Assembly (NCBI RefSeq): GCF_032229225.1
Contig: NZ_CP135076.1
Span: forward strand, 434,001-498,000
DNA length: 64,000 nt
Reading direction: 5' to 3'
Source of the DNA: Stakelama saccharophila
GTDB lineage: Bacteria > Pseudomonadota > Alphaproteobacteria > Sphingomonadales > Sphingomonadaceae
The translations under genes were made by a program, and so were the position numbers. A model generated the notes under the pieces. That model was not told where the DNA came from. It saw nothing but the letters and a program-made list of their open reading frames with translations, and did not search any database. This document shows, in pieces, positions 1 through 8,438 of the stretch; position 1 is the first letter of the stretch; every line of letters begins with the position of its first letter.

Positions 1-40
1 CCAGCCGGACGGCGAGATCGTCCCCTCCGTCATCGGCCAT
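1..40 (-). CDS. Possible 5' end of an unidentified gene running out of the window
   Basis: An ATG at 40-38 on the minus strand opens an uninterrupted frame (MADDGGDDLAVRL) to the window edge. It lies three bases after the stop of the thiamine-diphosphate enzyme upstream, which is typical operon spacing. Only 13 codons are visible, so nothing can be said about function and the call rests on position alone. Confidence 0.25.
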   Translation of the reverse strand, partial: MADDGGDDLAVRL

Positions 41-43
41 GGC

Positions 44-1831
44 TCAGTCTTCGTCGCGGCCCAGGACGCTGGCGAAGAGCTGCTTCGCGCTTCCCTTGAT
101 CAGATGCTCCTCCTCCGGATCGCCTTTCACGATGGCGGAGGTGAATGCCTTGGCCTGGGCCAGGGTGATGTGCGGCGGCAGGGGCGGGACTTCCGGATCG
201 CTCTTCACCTCGATGACGGTCGGCCGGTCGGAGGCGAGCGCCGTTTCCCACGCCGCGCCGATCTGGTCGAAATGATCGACATAGATACCGCCCAGCCCGA
301 TCATCTCGGCGAACTTGTGATAGGCGACGTTCGGGATCTGCTGCGTCGCCTCGAACTTGGGATTGCCTTCCTGGACGCGCTGCTCCCACGTGACCTGGTT
401 CAGGTCTTCATTGTTGAGCACCAGGACAACGAAGGTGGGCGTCGACCATTTGTGCCAGTATTTGGAAACCGTGATCAGCTCGGCCATGTTGTTCATTTGC
501 ATGGCGCCGTCACCGACGCTGGCGATGACGGGCCGATCGGGATGGCAGAACTTCGCGGCGATGGCATAGGGCACACCGGCACCCATCGAGGCGAGACCGC
601 CCGAAAGCGATGCCATCATGTCACGGCGGATATAGACGTCGCGGGCATACCAGTTGGCGCACGAGCCCGAGTCGCTGGTCAGGATCGCGCGGTCGGGCAG
701 GCGCTTCGACAGTTCGCGAAAGACGAGTTGCGGATTGACCGGATTGGCGGAGACGTTCGCACGCTCCTCCAGTTTCTCCTCCCAGTCCTCTTTCCAGCCG
801 GCGATTTGGTCGCGCCAATCGGTGCCCTTCTGCTGCAGCAGCGGCAGCAATGCCTCGATCGTCGCCTTGAGGTCGCCGGTGAGCGGCACCTCCATCGGAT
901 AGCGCAGCGACAGCATGCCGGGATCGATGTCGACCTGCACGCCGCGCGCCTGGCCCTCCTTCGGCAGGAACTCGGAATAGGGAAAGCCCGAGCCGAGCAT
1001 CAGGAAGGTGTCGCACTCCTGCATCATATTGTCGCTGGGCTCGGTCCCGAGCAGGCCGATCGAGCCGGTCACCCATGGCAGGTCGTCCGGCAGCACCTGC
1101 TTGCCGAGCAGCGCCTTGGCCGCGCCGGCGCCGAGCTTGTCGGCGAGCTGGATGACCTCATCCTCGGCTCCCTTGGCGCCTGCACCGACGAGGATCGCCA
1201 CCTTCTCGCCGGAATTGAGCGCTTCGGCGGCCCGGTGCAGGTCGGCATCGGTCGGCACGGTGCGCGGCGGTGTCCAGCCGACGCCGGAAAAGACCGCGCC
1301 GTGCTTGCGCGGCGGCTGCTTCATTTCGGCTTCCTGCACGTCGTTGGGGAAGGTCAGCGCGGTGACGCGGCGATGGCCGAGCGCGATGCGGCAGGCGCGG
1401 TCGATCAGGTGGCGCGACTGGGCGGGTGCTGCGACATATTCGTCGAACGCGCCGGCCACGTCCTTGAACAGCGACGGCGTGTCGATTTCCTGCTGATAAT
1501 GCGCGCCGACCGCGGTGCGCGCCTGCTGGCCCACCAATGCCAGCACCGGCTGGTGATCCATTCGCGCGTCGTAGAGACCGGCGAGCAGATGCGCGGCGCC
1601 CGGTCCCGAAGTGGCGAGGCATACGCCCAATTCGCCGGTGAACTTGGCATGGGCCGAGGCCATGAACGCCGCCATTTCCTCATGCCGGACCTGAACGAAT
1701 TCGAACCTGTCGCCGGCCCGGTCAAGCGCACCGAGAAGGCCGTTGATGCCGTCGCCGGGATACCCGTAGACCCGGCGCACCCCCCATTGATGCAATCGGT
1801 CCCAGACGAAGTCGCCTACGGTGTGCGCCAT
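44..1831 (-). CDS. Thiamine-diphosphate-dependent enzyme, pyruvate oxidase / acetolactate synthase superfamily
   Basis: A 595-residue protein with the three-domain layout of the ThDP superfamily. The N-terminal pyrimidine-binding domain carries the catalytic glutamate region RHEEMAAF near residue 51. A central Rossmann-like domain follows, and the C-terminal diphosphate-binding domain has GDGAMQMNN followed by an NN pair about 25 residues later. Length and motifs fit pyruvate oxidases (PoxB-like, pyruvate to acetate and CO2) better than large acetolactate synthases; the substrate is inferred. A GGAGG Shine-Dalgarno lies about seven bases before the ATG. The gene is 103 bases downstream of an FMN 2-hydroxy-acid oxidase in the same orientation, so the pair could take lactate through pyruvate to acetate. 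No transmembrane segment is evident, so the product should be cytoplasmic or peripherally membrane-bound. Confidence 0.85.
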   Translation of the reverse strand: MAHTVGDFVWDRLHQWGVRRVYGYPGDGINGLLGALDRAGDRFEFVQVRHEEMAAFMASAHAKFTGELGVCLATSGPGAAHLLAGLYDARMDHQPVLALVGQQARTAVGAHYQQEIDTPSLFKDVAGAFDEYVAAPAQSRHLIDRACRIALGHRRVTALTFPNDVQEAEMKQPPRKHGAVFSGVGWTPPRTVPTDADLHRAAEALNSGEKVAILVGAGAKGAEDEVIQLADKLGAGAAKALLGKQVLPDDLPWVTGSIGLLGTEPSDNMMQECDTFLMLGSGFPYSEFLPKEGQARGVQVDIDPGMLSLRYPMEVPLTGDLKATIEALLPLLQQKGTDWRDQIAGWKEDWEEKLEERANVSANPVNPQLVFRELSKRLPDRAILTSDSGSCANWYARDVYIRRDMMASLSGGLASMGAGVPYAIAAKFCHPDRPVIASVGDGAMQMNNMAELITVSKYWHKWSTPTFVVLVLNNEDLNQVTWEQRVQEGNPKFEATQQIPNVAYHKFAEMIGLGGIYVDHFDQIGAAWETALASDRPTVIEVKSDPEVPPLPPHITLAQAKAFTSAIVKGDPEEEHLIKGSAKQLFASVLGRDED

Positions 1832-1934
1832 GATGCGCCTCCTTGAAAGTCTCGGAAAACTGCGGCTTTTGCTTTTGGTAACGGATTGCGTGCACGGCTG
1901 TTCCGAACGAAATCGGAATCCTGCCGTCGCCCGC

Positions 1935-3173
1935 TCAGACCACCGGCACCGGTATGCGGGGCATGTGGCGCAGGAGGGCCGGGGACAGGGCGTCGAGCGA
2001 GGCCATTCCGGCCTGTCCCAGCTCGTTCATCATCTGCTTTCGCAGGATGTCGAGCGCGCGGTAAACGCCGTCCGCACCGCCCGCGCACAGCCCGTACAAT
2101 GCCGCTCGCCCGGTCAGCACCGCATCGGCGCCAAGTGCCAGCGCCTTTATGATGTCGGTGCCGTGACGGATGCCGCCGGACATATAGAGCGCGGTGGCGC
2201 CGCCGACGATTTCCCGGGCCTCCGGCAGGATGTCGAGGGCGGAGACCGCCCAGTCCATCTGGCGCCCGCCATGACTGCCGAGGATGATGCCGTCGACGCC
2301 GCTGTCCCTGGCGCGGCGCACATCCTCGAGGTTGAGCAGGCCCTTGACGAAGAAGGGCTTCGGCCAGCGTGCCCGGATCCTGGCGACGTCGTCCCAGGAC
2401 AGGGTCTTGGGCATCTGTTCGCGGATCCAGGTCGCGCTGTCGAAGAAGCTGCGCTTGTCCTTCGGCACGAAGTCGATGACATTGGAAAATTCGGGCATAC
2501 CGTGCGCCACCGTGGCCGCCGCCCAGCGCGGGTGCCGGGCGGCGTCCAGCATCGCGGCGAGCGTCGGCCAACCGCCCGGATAGCGGGTGCGCGAATTCCA
2601 TTCGCGATCGCCGAAGATCTGCGCATTGGTGGTCAGCACCAGCGCCTCGCAGCCGGCCGCATCGGCGCGGCGCAGCAATTCCTGCCACACTTCCTCGCCG
2701 CCGAAGACGTAGAGCTGCCACCAGTGGCGCAGGCCCTCTATTTCGGCCACCCGCTCGATGGAATCGTTCGACATGGTCGACTGGATATAGGGAACGCCCA
2801 TGCGCGCGGCGCCTTGCGCCAGCGCGGTATCGCCACGGTGCAGGAACAGCGCGTTGAGGCCCGTGGGCGCGATCGCGAGCGGCATGGCGGCTTCGCGGCC
2901 GAGGATGTCGCGCTTGGTGCTCCGATTCGATTCGTCGACCAGGATATGCGGCTGGAAGCGCCATTCGGCGAATGCCTCGCGCTCGCGACGGACGGTCGCT
3001 TCCTCGCCCGCCCCGCCTTCGAGATATTCCAGGACGAAGCGCGGCATCAGCCTGTGGGTGCGCGCGCGCAGATCGGCGATCGCCCGGGCGCGCTCCAGAT
3101 TCCGGCCGGTGTAATAGCGCCGGGGCGGGCTGCCATCCATTTGCGCGACACTCGATCTGGGGCGAACGGCCAT
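1935..3173 (-). CDS. FMN-dependent alpha-hydroxy-acid oxidase/dehydrogenase (lactate dehydrogenase-like)
   Basis: About 412 residues of the glycolate oxidase / L-lactate dehydrogenase TIM-barrel family, which oxidises L-2-hydroxy acids to 2-oxo acids with FMN. Family signatures are FVLEYLEGGAGEEAT near the N-terminus, APTGLN, FVKG, and the active-site loop GSHGGRQ with the catalytic His and substrate-binding Arg. The usual SNHGGRQ reads GSHGGRQ here. The start at 3173 (MAVRP) is chosen over an upstream in-frame ATG at 3260 because GGAAGGA lies just before it and the extra 29 residues look non-coding. It is divergent from the flippase gene at 3304 and probably co-transcribed with the downstream thiamine-diphosphate enzyme. 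The exact substrate is not determinable; lactate is plausible. A clearer LldD is encoded at 60411. Confidence 0.85.
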   Translation of the reverse strand: MAVRPRSSVAQMDGSPPRRYYTGRNLERARAIADLRARTHRLMPRFVLEYLEGGAGEEATVRREREAFAEWRFQPHILVDESNRSTKRDILGREAAMPLAIAPTGLNALFLHRGDTALAQGAARMGVPYIQSTMSNDSIERVAEIEGLRHWWQLYVFGGEEVWQELLRRADAAGCEALVLTTNAQIFGDREWNSRTRYPGGWPTLAAMLDAARHPRWAAATVAHGMPEFSNVIDFVPKDKRSFFDSATWIREQMPKTLSWDDVARIRARWPKPFFVKGLLNLEDVRRARDSGVDGIILGSHGGRQMDWAVSALDILPEAREIVGGATALYMSGGIRHGTDIIKALALGADAVLTGRAALYGLCAGGADGVYRALDILRKQMMNELGQAGMASLDALSPALLRHMPRIPVPVV

Positions 3174-3303
3174 ATCCTTCCTTCCGGAGGCCAAGCGTTT
3201 GCAACCACAAGCGAATTGCCGGGATCGGGGTTCCACGCCCGCCGCCGCGCCGCGCTTCATGCTTTCGTATCGCGCGACGGTCGCCTAAGGGAACGCCGCG
3301 ACC

Positions 3304-4641
3304 ATGAACGATCCCAGCCCGTCCTCCACGACAGCAGACCGGCCGCGCGGCCTGCGCGCCGCGGCGCAGAATCTCGGCTGGCTGCTCGCCAATCGCGGAT
3401 TGCTGGCGGTGCTGTCGATCGTCTATCTCGGCATCGCCGCCCGGGCGCTGTCGATCCATGATTTCGGTCGGTTCGCGCTGATCACCGGCGCATCGCGCGC
3501 GCTGGCGACGCTGGTGATGTTCCAGACCTGGCAGATCGTGGTCCAATATGGCGTGGAACCCCTGCATATGCGCGACGAGGGCCGCCTGGCGCGGCTGTTC
3601 CGCGCCTGCGCCATTCTGGACGGGGCCAGTGCGGTGGTCGGCATCGGCCTGGCGATCCTCATCCTCGATCTGTGGGGCGACGATTTCGGCATCGGGCCGG
3701 CGCTGTGGCGCGACACGGTGATCTTCCTCGTCGTCCAGCTCGTGACCCTGCGCTCGACGCCGCTCGGTATCCTGCGCCTGCGTGATCGCTTTTCGCTGGC
3801 GGCGCTGGCGGACAGCATGACGCCGCTGACGCGGTTCATCGGCGCATTGATCGCCCTTGCCGTGATGCCGACGGTCCAGGGATTTCTCTACGTCTGGGCG
3901 GCGGCTGAAATCGTGACCGCCGCGGTCTATTGGACGATCATGGCGCGGACCGGCGACCTCGGCCGGATCTGGCGCGCCCGCGCGGGGGGACGCCGGGTAT
4001 TCGACGACAATCCGGGCATCACCAAATTCGCACTCAGCACCTGCGCCAACTCGACGCTCGGCCTGTCGTCGAACCAGGTGCCGCTGCTGCTGGTGGGCGG
4101 CTTTGTCGGGCCGGGCGCGGCCGGCATGTTCCGTCTGGCCTTTCAGATCGCCAATGCGCTCGCCAAACTGTCGCAGCTCATCGCGCGCGCGGCGTTCCCG
4201 GAAATCGTCCGCCTGGTACGAACCCGCGGCGCCGCCAATCTGTACCGGATGCTCGGCAAGATATTCGCGGGGTCCAGCCTGGCGGCACTGGTGATCCTGG
4301 CGCTGGTCGCGGTCGCCGGCAAGACGCTTCTGACGCTGATCGGCGGCCCCGAATATGCCGCTGCCTATGTGGTGTTGCTGTGGCTTGCCGCAGCCGGCTG
4401 CATGGAATTGTCGGCAGTGGGATTCGAGCCGCTCCTGATGGCCGTGCACCGTGCGCCCACGGCGCTGTGGTCACGCGCGGTCGCGGCGGCGGTAATGGTC
4501 GCGGCGACGGTTGCGTTGCTGCCGCGGCTGGGCGCGGTGGGCGCCGCGATCGGCGTCTTCATGGGCTCGATCCTGGCGGCGCTGCTGCTGGGCGTGAACA
4601 GTATCCGCCACGCCCGGCGCGACGTCGGCGACGCCGCGTGA
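3304..4641 (+). CDS. Polysaccharide/lipid-oligosaccharide flippase (Wzx/MATE-like membrane protein)
   Basis: A 445-residue, strongly hydrophobic protein with about 12 predicted membrane segments, starting after a basic N-terminal tail (AAQNLGWLLANRGLLAVLS). The pattern RALSIHDFGRFALI resembles the first-helix region of polysaccharide biosynthesis (Wzx) exporters, which flip lipid-linked glycans across the inner membrane. It is the first gene of a plus-strand cluster that continues with nucleotidyltransferase, TagF-like and CDP-alcohol phosphotransferase genes, so the exported material may be a phosphate-containing glycan or lipid. An AAGGGAA stretch precedes the ATG. The substrate cannot be read from the sequence. 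Confidence 0.8.
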   Translation: MNDPSPSSTTADRPRGLRAAAQNLGWLLANRGLLAVLSIVYLGIAARALSIHDFGRFALITGASRALATLVMFQTWQIVVQYGVEPLHMRDEGRLARLFRACAILDGASAVVGIGLAILILDLWGDDFGIGPALWRDTVIFLVVQLVTLRSTPLGILRLRDRFSLAALADSMTPLTRFIGALIALAVMPTVQGFLYVWAAAEIVTAAVYWTIMARTGDLGRIWRARAGGRRVFDDNPGITKFALSTCANSTLGLSSNQVPLLLVGGFVGPGAAGMFRLAFQIANALAKLSQLIARAAFPEIVRLVRTRGAANLYRMLGKIFAGSSLAALVILALVAVAGKTLLTLIGGPEYAAAYVVLLWLAAAGCMELSAVGFEPLLMAVHRAPTALWSRAVAAAVMVAATVALLPRLGAVGAAIGVFMGSILAALLLGVNSIRHARRDVGDAA

Positions 4642-4681
4642 CGCTGGACGAGGCGGCAGGGATCGGGCGATAGCGGGGATC

Positions 4682-5410
4682 ATGAAGGGAATCATTCTCA
4701 GTGCCGGACAGGGCTCGCGCCTCCTGCCGCTCACGGCGACGATGCCGAAATGCCTGGTCGAGGTCGGCGGCGCCAGCATCCTCGATCACCAGCTCCATGC
4801 GCTGGCGGCCGCGGGCATGGGCGAAGCGGTGATCGTCGGCGGCTATCGCATTGGCCAGATCGCTGAACATCTGGAGGCGGCACGACCGCCGCTACCGACG
4901 CGCCTCGTGTTCAATCCCTTCTGGGCGGTCGCGAGTAGTATCGGCAGCGTCTGGGCGGCGCGTCCGCATCTGGACGGCGACTTCTGCCTGATGAACGGCG
5001 ACACCGTGTTCGACGCCGCGGTGATCGCGGACGCGGGCAAGCGGGCGGAGGAAGGAGTGTCGCTGCTCATCGATCCGGTCGAGCGGCTGGAACCGGACGA
5101 CATGCGCGTGGCGTTCGATCACGGCCTGGTAGGCGACGTCGCCAAGCATCTGGCGGAAGAGGCGACGACGCACCGTTCGCTGGGCGTCATCCTCGCCCGC
5201 GGGGCGGGGTCCGATCGCTACCGGACGGGTCTGGAAACGGTCATCGCCGGACCGAACGGCACGATGGCCTATCATCACGCCATCATCGCCCATATCGCGC
5301 GCGAGGGCATGGTTCACGGCATCGTCAATCGCGGCGGATGCTGGCGCGAGGTCGATCGCCCCGAAGACATCGAAAGCTGGATGCACGACCACGAGGCCGC
5401 CGCCAGATGA
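4682..5410 (+). CDS. Sugar/alcohol-phosphate nucleotidyltransferase (LicC / inositol-phosphate cytidylyltransferase-like)
   Basis: 242 residues with the N-terminal nucleotide-binding signature LSAGQGSRLLPLT followed by MPKCLVEVGG, and the metal-binding MNGDTVFD near residue 103. This is the Rossmann-type NTP transferase fold that joins CTP or another NTP to a phosphorylated sugar or alcohol. The small size matches phosphocholine or inositol-phosphate cytidylyltransferases rather than larger sugar pyrophosphorylases. Two genes downstream lies a CDP-alcohol phosphatidyltransferase; in known IPCT/DIPPS proteins these two activities are fused, which suggests this enzyme makes the CDP-alcohol donor or a lipid headgroup. 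The stop overlaps the next start by ATGA. The alcohol is unknown. Confidence 0.8.
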   Translation: MKGIILSAGQGSRLLPLTATMPKCLVEVGGASILDHQLHALAAAGMGEAVIVGGYRIGQIAEHLEAARPPLPTRLVFNPFWAVASSIGSVWAARPHLDGDFCLMNGDTVFDAAVIADAGKRAEEGVSLLIDPVERLEPDDMRVAFDHGLVGDVAKHLAEEATTHRSLGVILARGAGSDRYRTGLETVIAGPNGTMAYHHAIIAHIAREGMVHGIVNRGGCWREVDRPEDIESWMHDHEAAAR

Positions 5411-6519
5411 CGGCGCCGGTGCATTTCCTCTTTCTGGGCGAAACGCTTCTCATCCCCCATCTCTATCCGGTGGTGGAGGCGCTGGCGAAGCGCCGGCCGC
5501 GATTGCCAATCGATATCTGGGTCGCGACCTCGGTCCATGAGCGCTTGCTGGGCGACTGGCTGGGCCGGTTCGGGCCGCATGCAGCGCGCATCCGAAGGGC
5601 GCCGGGCTTTCGCAGGCTGGAGATCGCCGACGGGCACAACCCGCCGCTGCCGCCCAAGATTCCGACTTTGTTGCGGCTGGCGCCCCGGCTGCGCGGCGCC
5701 TCGGTCGTGGTCTGCGTCGAACAGACCAGCCTCTGGCTTCCGGTCGTGCTGCCGATGCGGGCGAGGTTCATCAAACTGCTGCACGGCGCCGGGTCGATGA
5801 TGTCGCGCGACGACCGGCGCCGCAAAGTTCCCTGGCGCACGCTGGTGCCGTCGGAGCGCGAACGCGATGCGCTGATCCGGCACGGCGTCGCGGCCGACCG
5901 CATTCGCGTGATCGGATATGCCAAGGCGAGCTTCGTCCATAATCGCGCGGGCGAAGTGATCGGCCGCGACGGCGGCCGGCCGACGGTTCTTTATACGCCG
6001 CACTGGCAGCGGCACCGTTCCTCCTGGTGGGCGATGGGGCCGCAAGTGCTGGAACGGCTGATCGCCGCCGGCCGCTATCGCATCATCTTCGCGCCGCACC
6101 AGCGACTGATCGAAAAGGCGCCCGATGTCGCCGAAGTGGCGGCCGCGCTGGCCGATGTGCCGAACGTCCACTGCGATCTGGGCAGCTTCGCCGGCGTCGA
6201 CGGCAGCTATACGCGTGCCGCCGACATCTATCTGGGCGATACGTCGAGCCAGGTGGTCGAATTCCTGATGACGCCGCGGCCCTGCCTGTTCCTCGATCCC
6301 GCGCGGACCGTGTGGCAGGGCGATCCGTCCTACGCCATGTGGGAATGCGGCGAGGTGATCCACGACACCGATCACCTGATCCCCGCGCTCGACCGTGCCG
6401 ACGACGTGCACCCGCGCTATTTGCCCGCGCAACGGCGGTTCGCGCGGGAGTCGCTCGGCGATATCGGCGGCGGCGCGCCCGACCGCGCGGTCGACGAAAT
6501 TCTCGCCGCGCTGCACTGA
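5407..6519 (+). CDS. CDP-glycerol glycerophosphotransferase-like (TagB/TagF family) enzyme
   Basis: About 370 residues; the start is set at the ATG overlapping the previous stop (ATGA), not an in-frame ATG 69 bases upstream. The C-terminal half has the layout of the teichoic-acid TagB/TagF transferases: LYTPHWQ, then FAPHQRL, then ADIYLGDTSSQVVEF followed by RPCLFLDP, corresponding to the conserved region that binds CDP-glycerol. Such enzymes transfer glycerol phosphate or ribitol phosphate to a lipid or sugar acceptor on the cytoplasmic face of the membrane. In a Gram-negative background the donor and acceptor are open; related proteins modify surface glycans. It is co-transcribed with a nucleotidyltransferase and a CDP-alcohol phosphatidyltransferase. 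Confidence 0.75.
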   Translation: MTAPVHFLFLGETLLIPHLYPVVEALAKRRPRLPIDIWVATSVHERLLGDWLGRFGPHAARIRRAPGFRRLEIADGHNPPLPPKIPTLLRLAPRLRGASVVVCVEQTSLWLPVVLPMRARFIKLLHGAGSMMSRDDRRRKVPWRTLVPSERERDALIRHGVAADRIRVIGYAKASFVHNRAGEVIGRDGGRPTVLYTPHWQRHRSSWWAMGPQVLERLIAAGRYRIIFAPHQRLIEKAPDVAEVAAALADVPNVHCDLGSFAGVDGSYTRAADIYLGDTSSQVVEFLMTPRPCLFLDPARTVWQGDPSYAMWECGEVIHDTDHLIPALDRADDVHPRYLPAQRRFARESLGDIGGGAPDRAVDEILAALH

Positions 6520-6569
6520 TCCGGAGACTCCACCCTCGCAAATCGCGGCAAATCCGCTATCGGGGCGAT

Positions 6570-7700
6570 ATGCAGCATCAGCGGAATGCCCATGACAAGA
6601 CCGTCGCCGCTGTCGGCGACAATCCGACGCCGATCTGGGGGATGAGCGTGCGCGAGCGGCTGCGCCGCATCGCCGCCGCGCGCAACCTCGCCGCCGCGCC
6701 GTCAACCGAGGAGGCCGCAATACTGGCGAACAGCGCGTTCGTCTTCGATCCCGTCTGGATGGCGCATATCGAGGATCAGCCGGGCACCGTGCTGACGCGC
6801 GACGGCGTACCGGTACTCGCGCATCCCGCCAACGACGAACAGCGCCGGCTGGTCCTCGCCGCGATGCGGGCGGACGAGGCGCTGGGCCACGGCCGCGGCA
6901 TCACGATCCTGCGGGCGGAAGACGAGCGCGGAATCTTCAACGAGGCGCTGCGCAAGCGCGAACGGCCCTTTGCCGAGCGGCTGACGCCGGCCACGGTGCG
7001 AGCGATCGAGCGGGCAAGCTATGTCGGCGCCTATAAGGGCGTGACCGACCTTCTGACCAAATATCTGTGGCCCGAATGGGCGTTCGCGCTCACCCGGATC
7101 GCGGCCCGTCTCGGCATCACGCCCAACCAGGTGACGGCGCTGGGCTCGCTGCTGTGCATCGTCGCCACGGTCTGCTTCTGGTACGGCTGGTTCTGGACGG
7201 GCCTCGCGACCGGTCTCGTCTTCATGGTGCTCGACACCGTCGACGGCAAGCTGGCGCGCTGCACCATCACCTCGTCCGCGCTCGGCAACGCCTGGGATCA
7301 CGGTGTCGACCTGGTCCATCCGCCGATCTGGTGGTGGGCCTGGGCGCGCGGCTGCGCCGTGTACGGCGTGCCGCTGGACGACCGCACCTTCTGGCTGGTC
7401 ATTGGCACGATGCTGGTCGGCTATGTCGCGCAGCGGCTGATCGAGGGGGCGTTCATCTTGCGCTTCGGCATGCATATCCATGTCTGGCGACGCTTCGACA
7501 GCCGTTTTCGGCTCGTCACCGCCCGGCGCAATCCCAACATGGTGATCCTGTTTGCCGCCATGCTGATCGGGCGACCGGATTACGGCATCGTCGCCGTCGC
7601 GGTCTGGACGGCGTTCTCGCTCGTGGTGCACCTCGTCCGGCTGGTGCAGGCAATGCTGGTGCGGGGCGGCGGCCGTCCGGTGGAAAGCTGGCTCGCCTGA
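6570..7700 (+). CDS. CDP-alcohol phosphatidyltransferase with an N-terminal extension
   Basis: About 376 residues. The C-terminal half is an integral membrane domain with the complete CDP-alcohol phosphatidyltransferase signature DG-x2-AR-x8-G-x3-D-x3-D, read as DGKLAR, then G, WD and VD at the expected spacing. This class moves a phosphatidyl or phospho-alcohol group from a CDP-linked donor to a second alcohol in the inner membrane. About 170 soluble residues precede it (RPGTVLTRDGVPVLAH is the recognisable core); their arrangement recalls bifunctional inositol-phosphate enzymes, but no nucleotide-binding motif is visible. The ATG at 6570 follows GGGGCG closely; an ATG at 6642 is an alternative start. 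The acceptor alcohol is unknown. Confidence 0.85.
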   Translation: MQHQRNAHDKTVAAVGDNPTPIWGMSVRERLRRIAAARNLAAAPSTEEAAILANSAFVFDPVWMAHIEDQPGTVLTRDGVPVLAHPANDEQRRLVLAAMRADEALGHGRGITILRAEDERGIFNEALRKRERPFAERLTPATVRAIERASYVGAYKGVTDLLTKYLWPEWAFALTRIAARLGITPNQVTALGSLLCIVATVCFWYGWFWTGLATGLVFMVLDTVDGKLARCTITSSALGNAWDHGVDLVHPPIWWWAWARGCAVYGVPLDDRTFWLVIGTMLVGYVAQRLIEGAFILRFGMHIHVWRRFDSRFRLVTARRNPNMVILFAAMLIGRPDYGIVAVAVWTAFSLVVHLVRLVQAMLVRGGGRPVESWLA

Positions 7701-7710
7701 CCAAGCGTGC

Positions 7711-7728
7711 CGAACCGTTCCCGGTTCG
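7711..7728 (+). terminator. Hairpin after the CDP-alcohol phosphatidyltransferase gene
   Basis: CGAACCG pairs with CGGTTCG around a four-base loop, directly after the stop at 7700. There is no T-tract, so it may be a weak terminator, an attenuator or an mRNA-stabilising structure. Confidence 0.4.
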
Positions 7729-7831
7729 CACACGAAATCGCCACAATCCGTCCATCTTCGGCGTTCAGGGTCCACTCAGGCGACCGGCACTAATGCGGCG
7801 CGCTCGACGATGGGATTTGCGAGGAAACACC

Positions 7832-8308
7832 GTGCGCCGCTCACTTCACCACGCTCTCGCCGCGATGCTGGGCCTCGCCTTCGCCGGCATTCCGCCCGCG
7901 AATGCCGATGCCGGCTGCACCGGCCGGTCCGGCGGCGGCGCCGTCAAGCTGAACGTCGTGGCGAGCGGCCTGCGCGATGCGAAGGGGGAGGTCGCCTTCA
8001 CCATCTATCCCGACGACCGCAGCCGCTTTCTGGCCTCGCACGGCAAGCTTTTGCGTGCCCGCGTACCGGCACGCGCGCCGGTAACGCGGGCCTGTTTCTG
8101 GCTGAAGCCGGGCCATTATGCCGCGGCGATCTATCACGACGCCAATGCCGACCACGATTTCAACCGCACGCTGTTTTCGATCAAGGAAGGGTTCGGCTTT
8201 TCCAACGACGCGCCGACGACGCTGGGACTGCCGTCTTTCGCCGATGCGCGCTTTCCGGTGGCGCAGAATGGCGGCACGATCACCATCAGGATGCGGTATT
8301 CGCGATGA
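7832..8308 (+). CDS. DUF2141-family exported protein
   Basis: 158 residues starting at a GTG that follows GAGGA by seven bases; an in-frame ATG at 7793 is the alternative. The N-terminus is a signal peptide (HHALAAMLGLAFAGI, cleaved near PANADA). The mature part has the DUF2141 pattern, with LRDAKGEVAFTIY early, a central GHYAAAIYHDANAD and FGFSNDAP, typical of small beta-sandwich periplasmic proteins of unknown function that are common in sphingomonads. It sits inside the phospho-alcohol cassette, but separated by about 130 bases on each side, so co-function is uncertain. Confidence 0.75.
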   Translation: MRRSLHHALAAMLGLAFAGIPPANADAGCTGRSGGGAVKLNVVASGLRDAKGEVAFTIYPDDRSRFLASHGKLLRARVPARAPVTRACFWLKPGHYAAAIYHDANADHDFNRTLFSIKEGFGFSNDAPTTLGLPSFADARFPVAQNGGTITIRMRYSR

Positions 8309-8438
8309 GACGAGACTGGTGCCGGGTTGATTTCGTGGACGATCCGGTCCAAAAACGCTTTGTTTCCGTAACAACGTATGGATTTTCGGCTCCGCGCTCA
8401 ATATCTGAGCGGGGTTGCGATATTGACTGGCGATTGAA

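Noticed and set aside
104..1846. A 580-codon open frame on the plus strand opposite the ThDP enzyme gene
   Set aside because: Its protein shows no domain or motif, and it mirrors a clear ThDP enzyme on the other strand; long antisense frames are expected in GC-rich DNA.
1816..4449. An 877-codon minus-strand frame covering the hydroxy-acid oxidase and flippase
   Set aside because: It runs in another frame through two well-supported genes and its sequence is low-complexity and Arg/Gln-rich.
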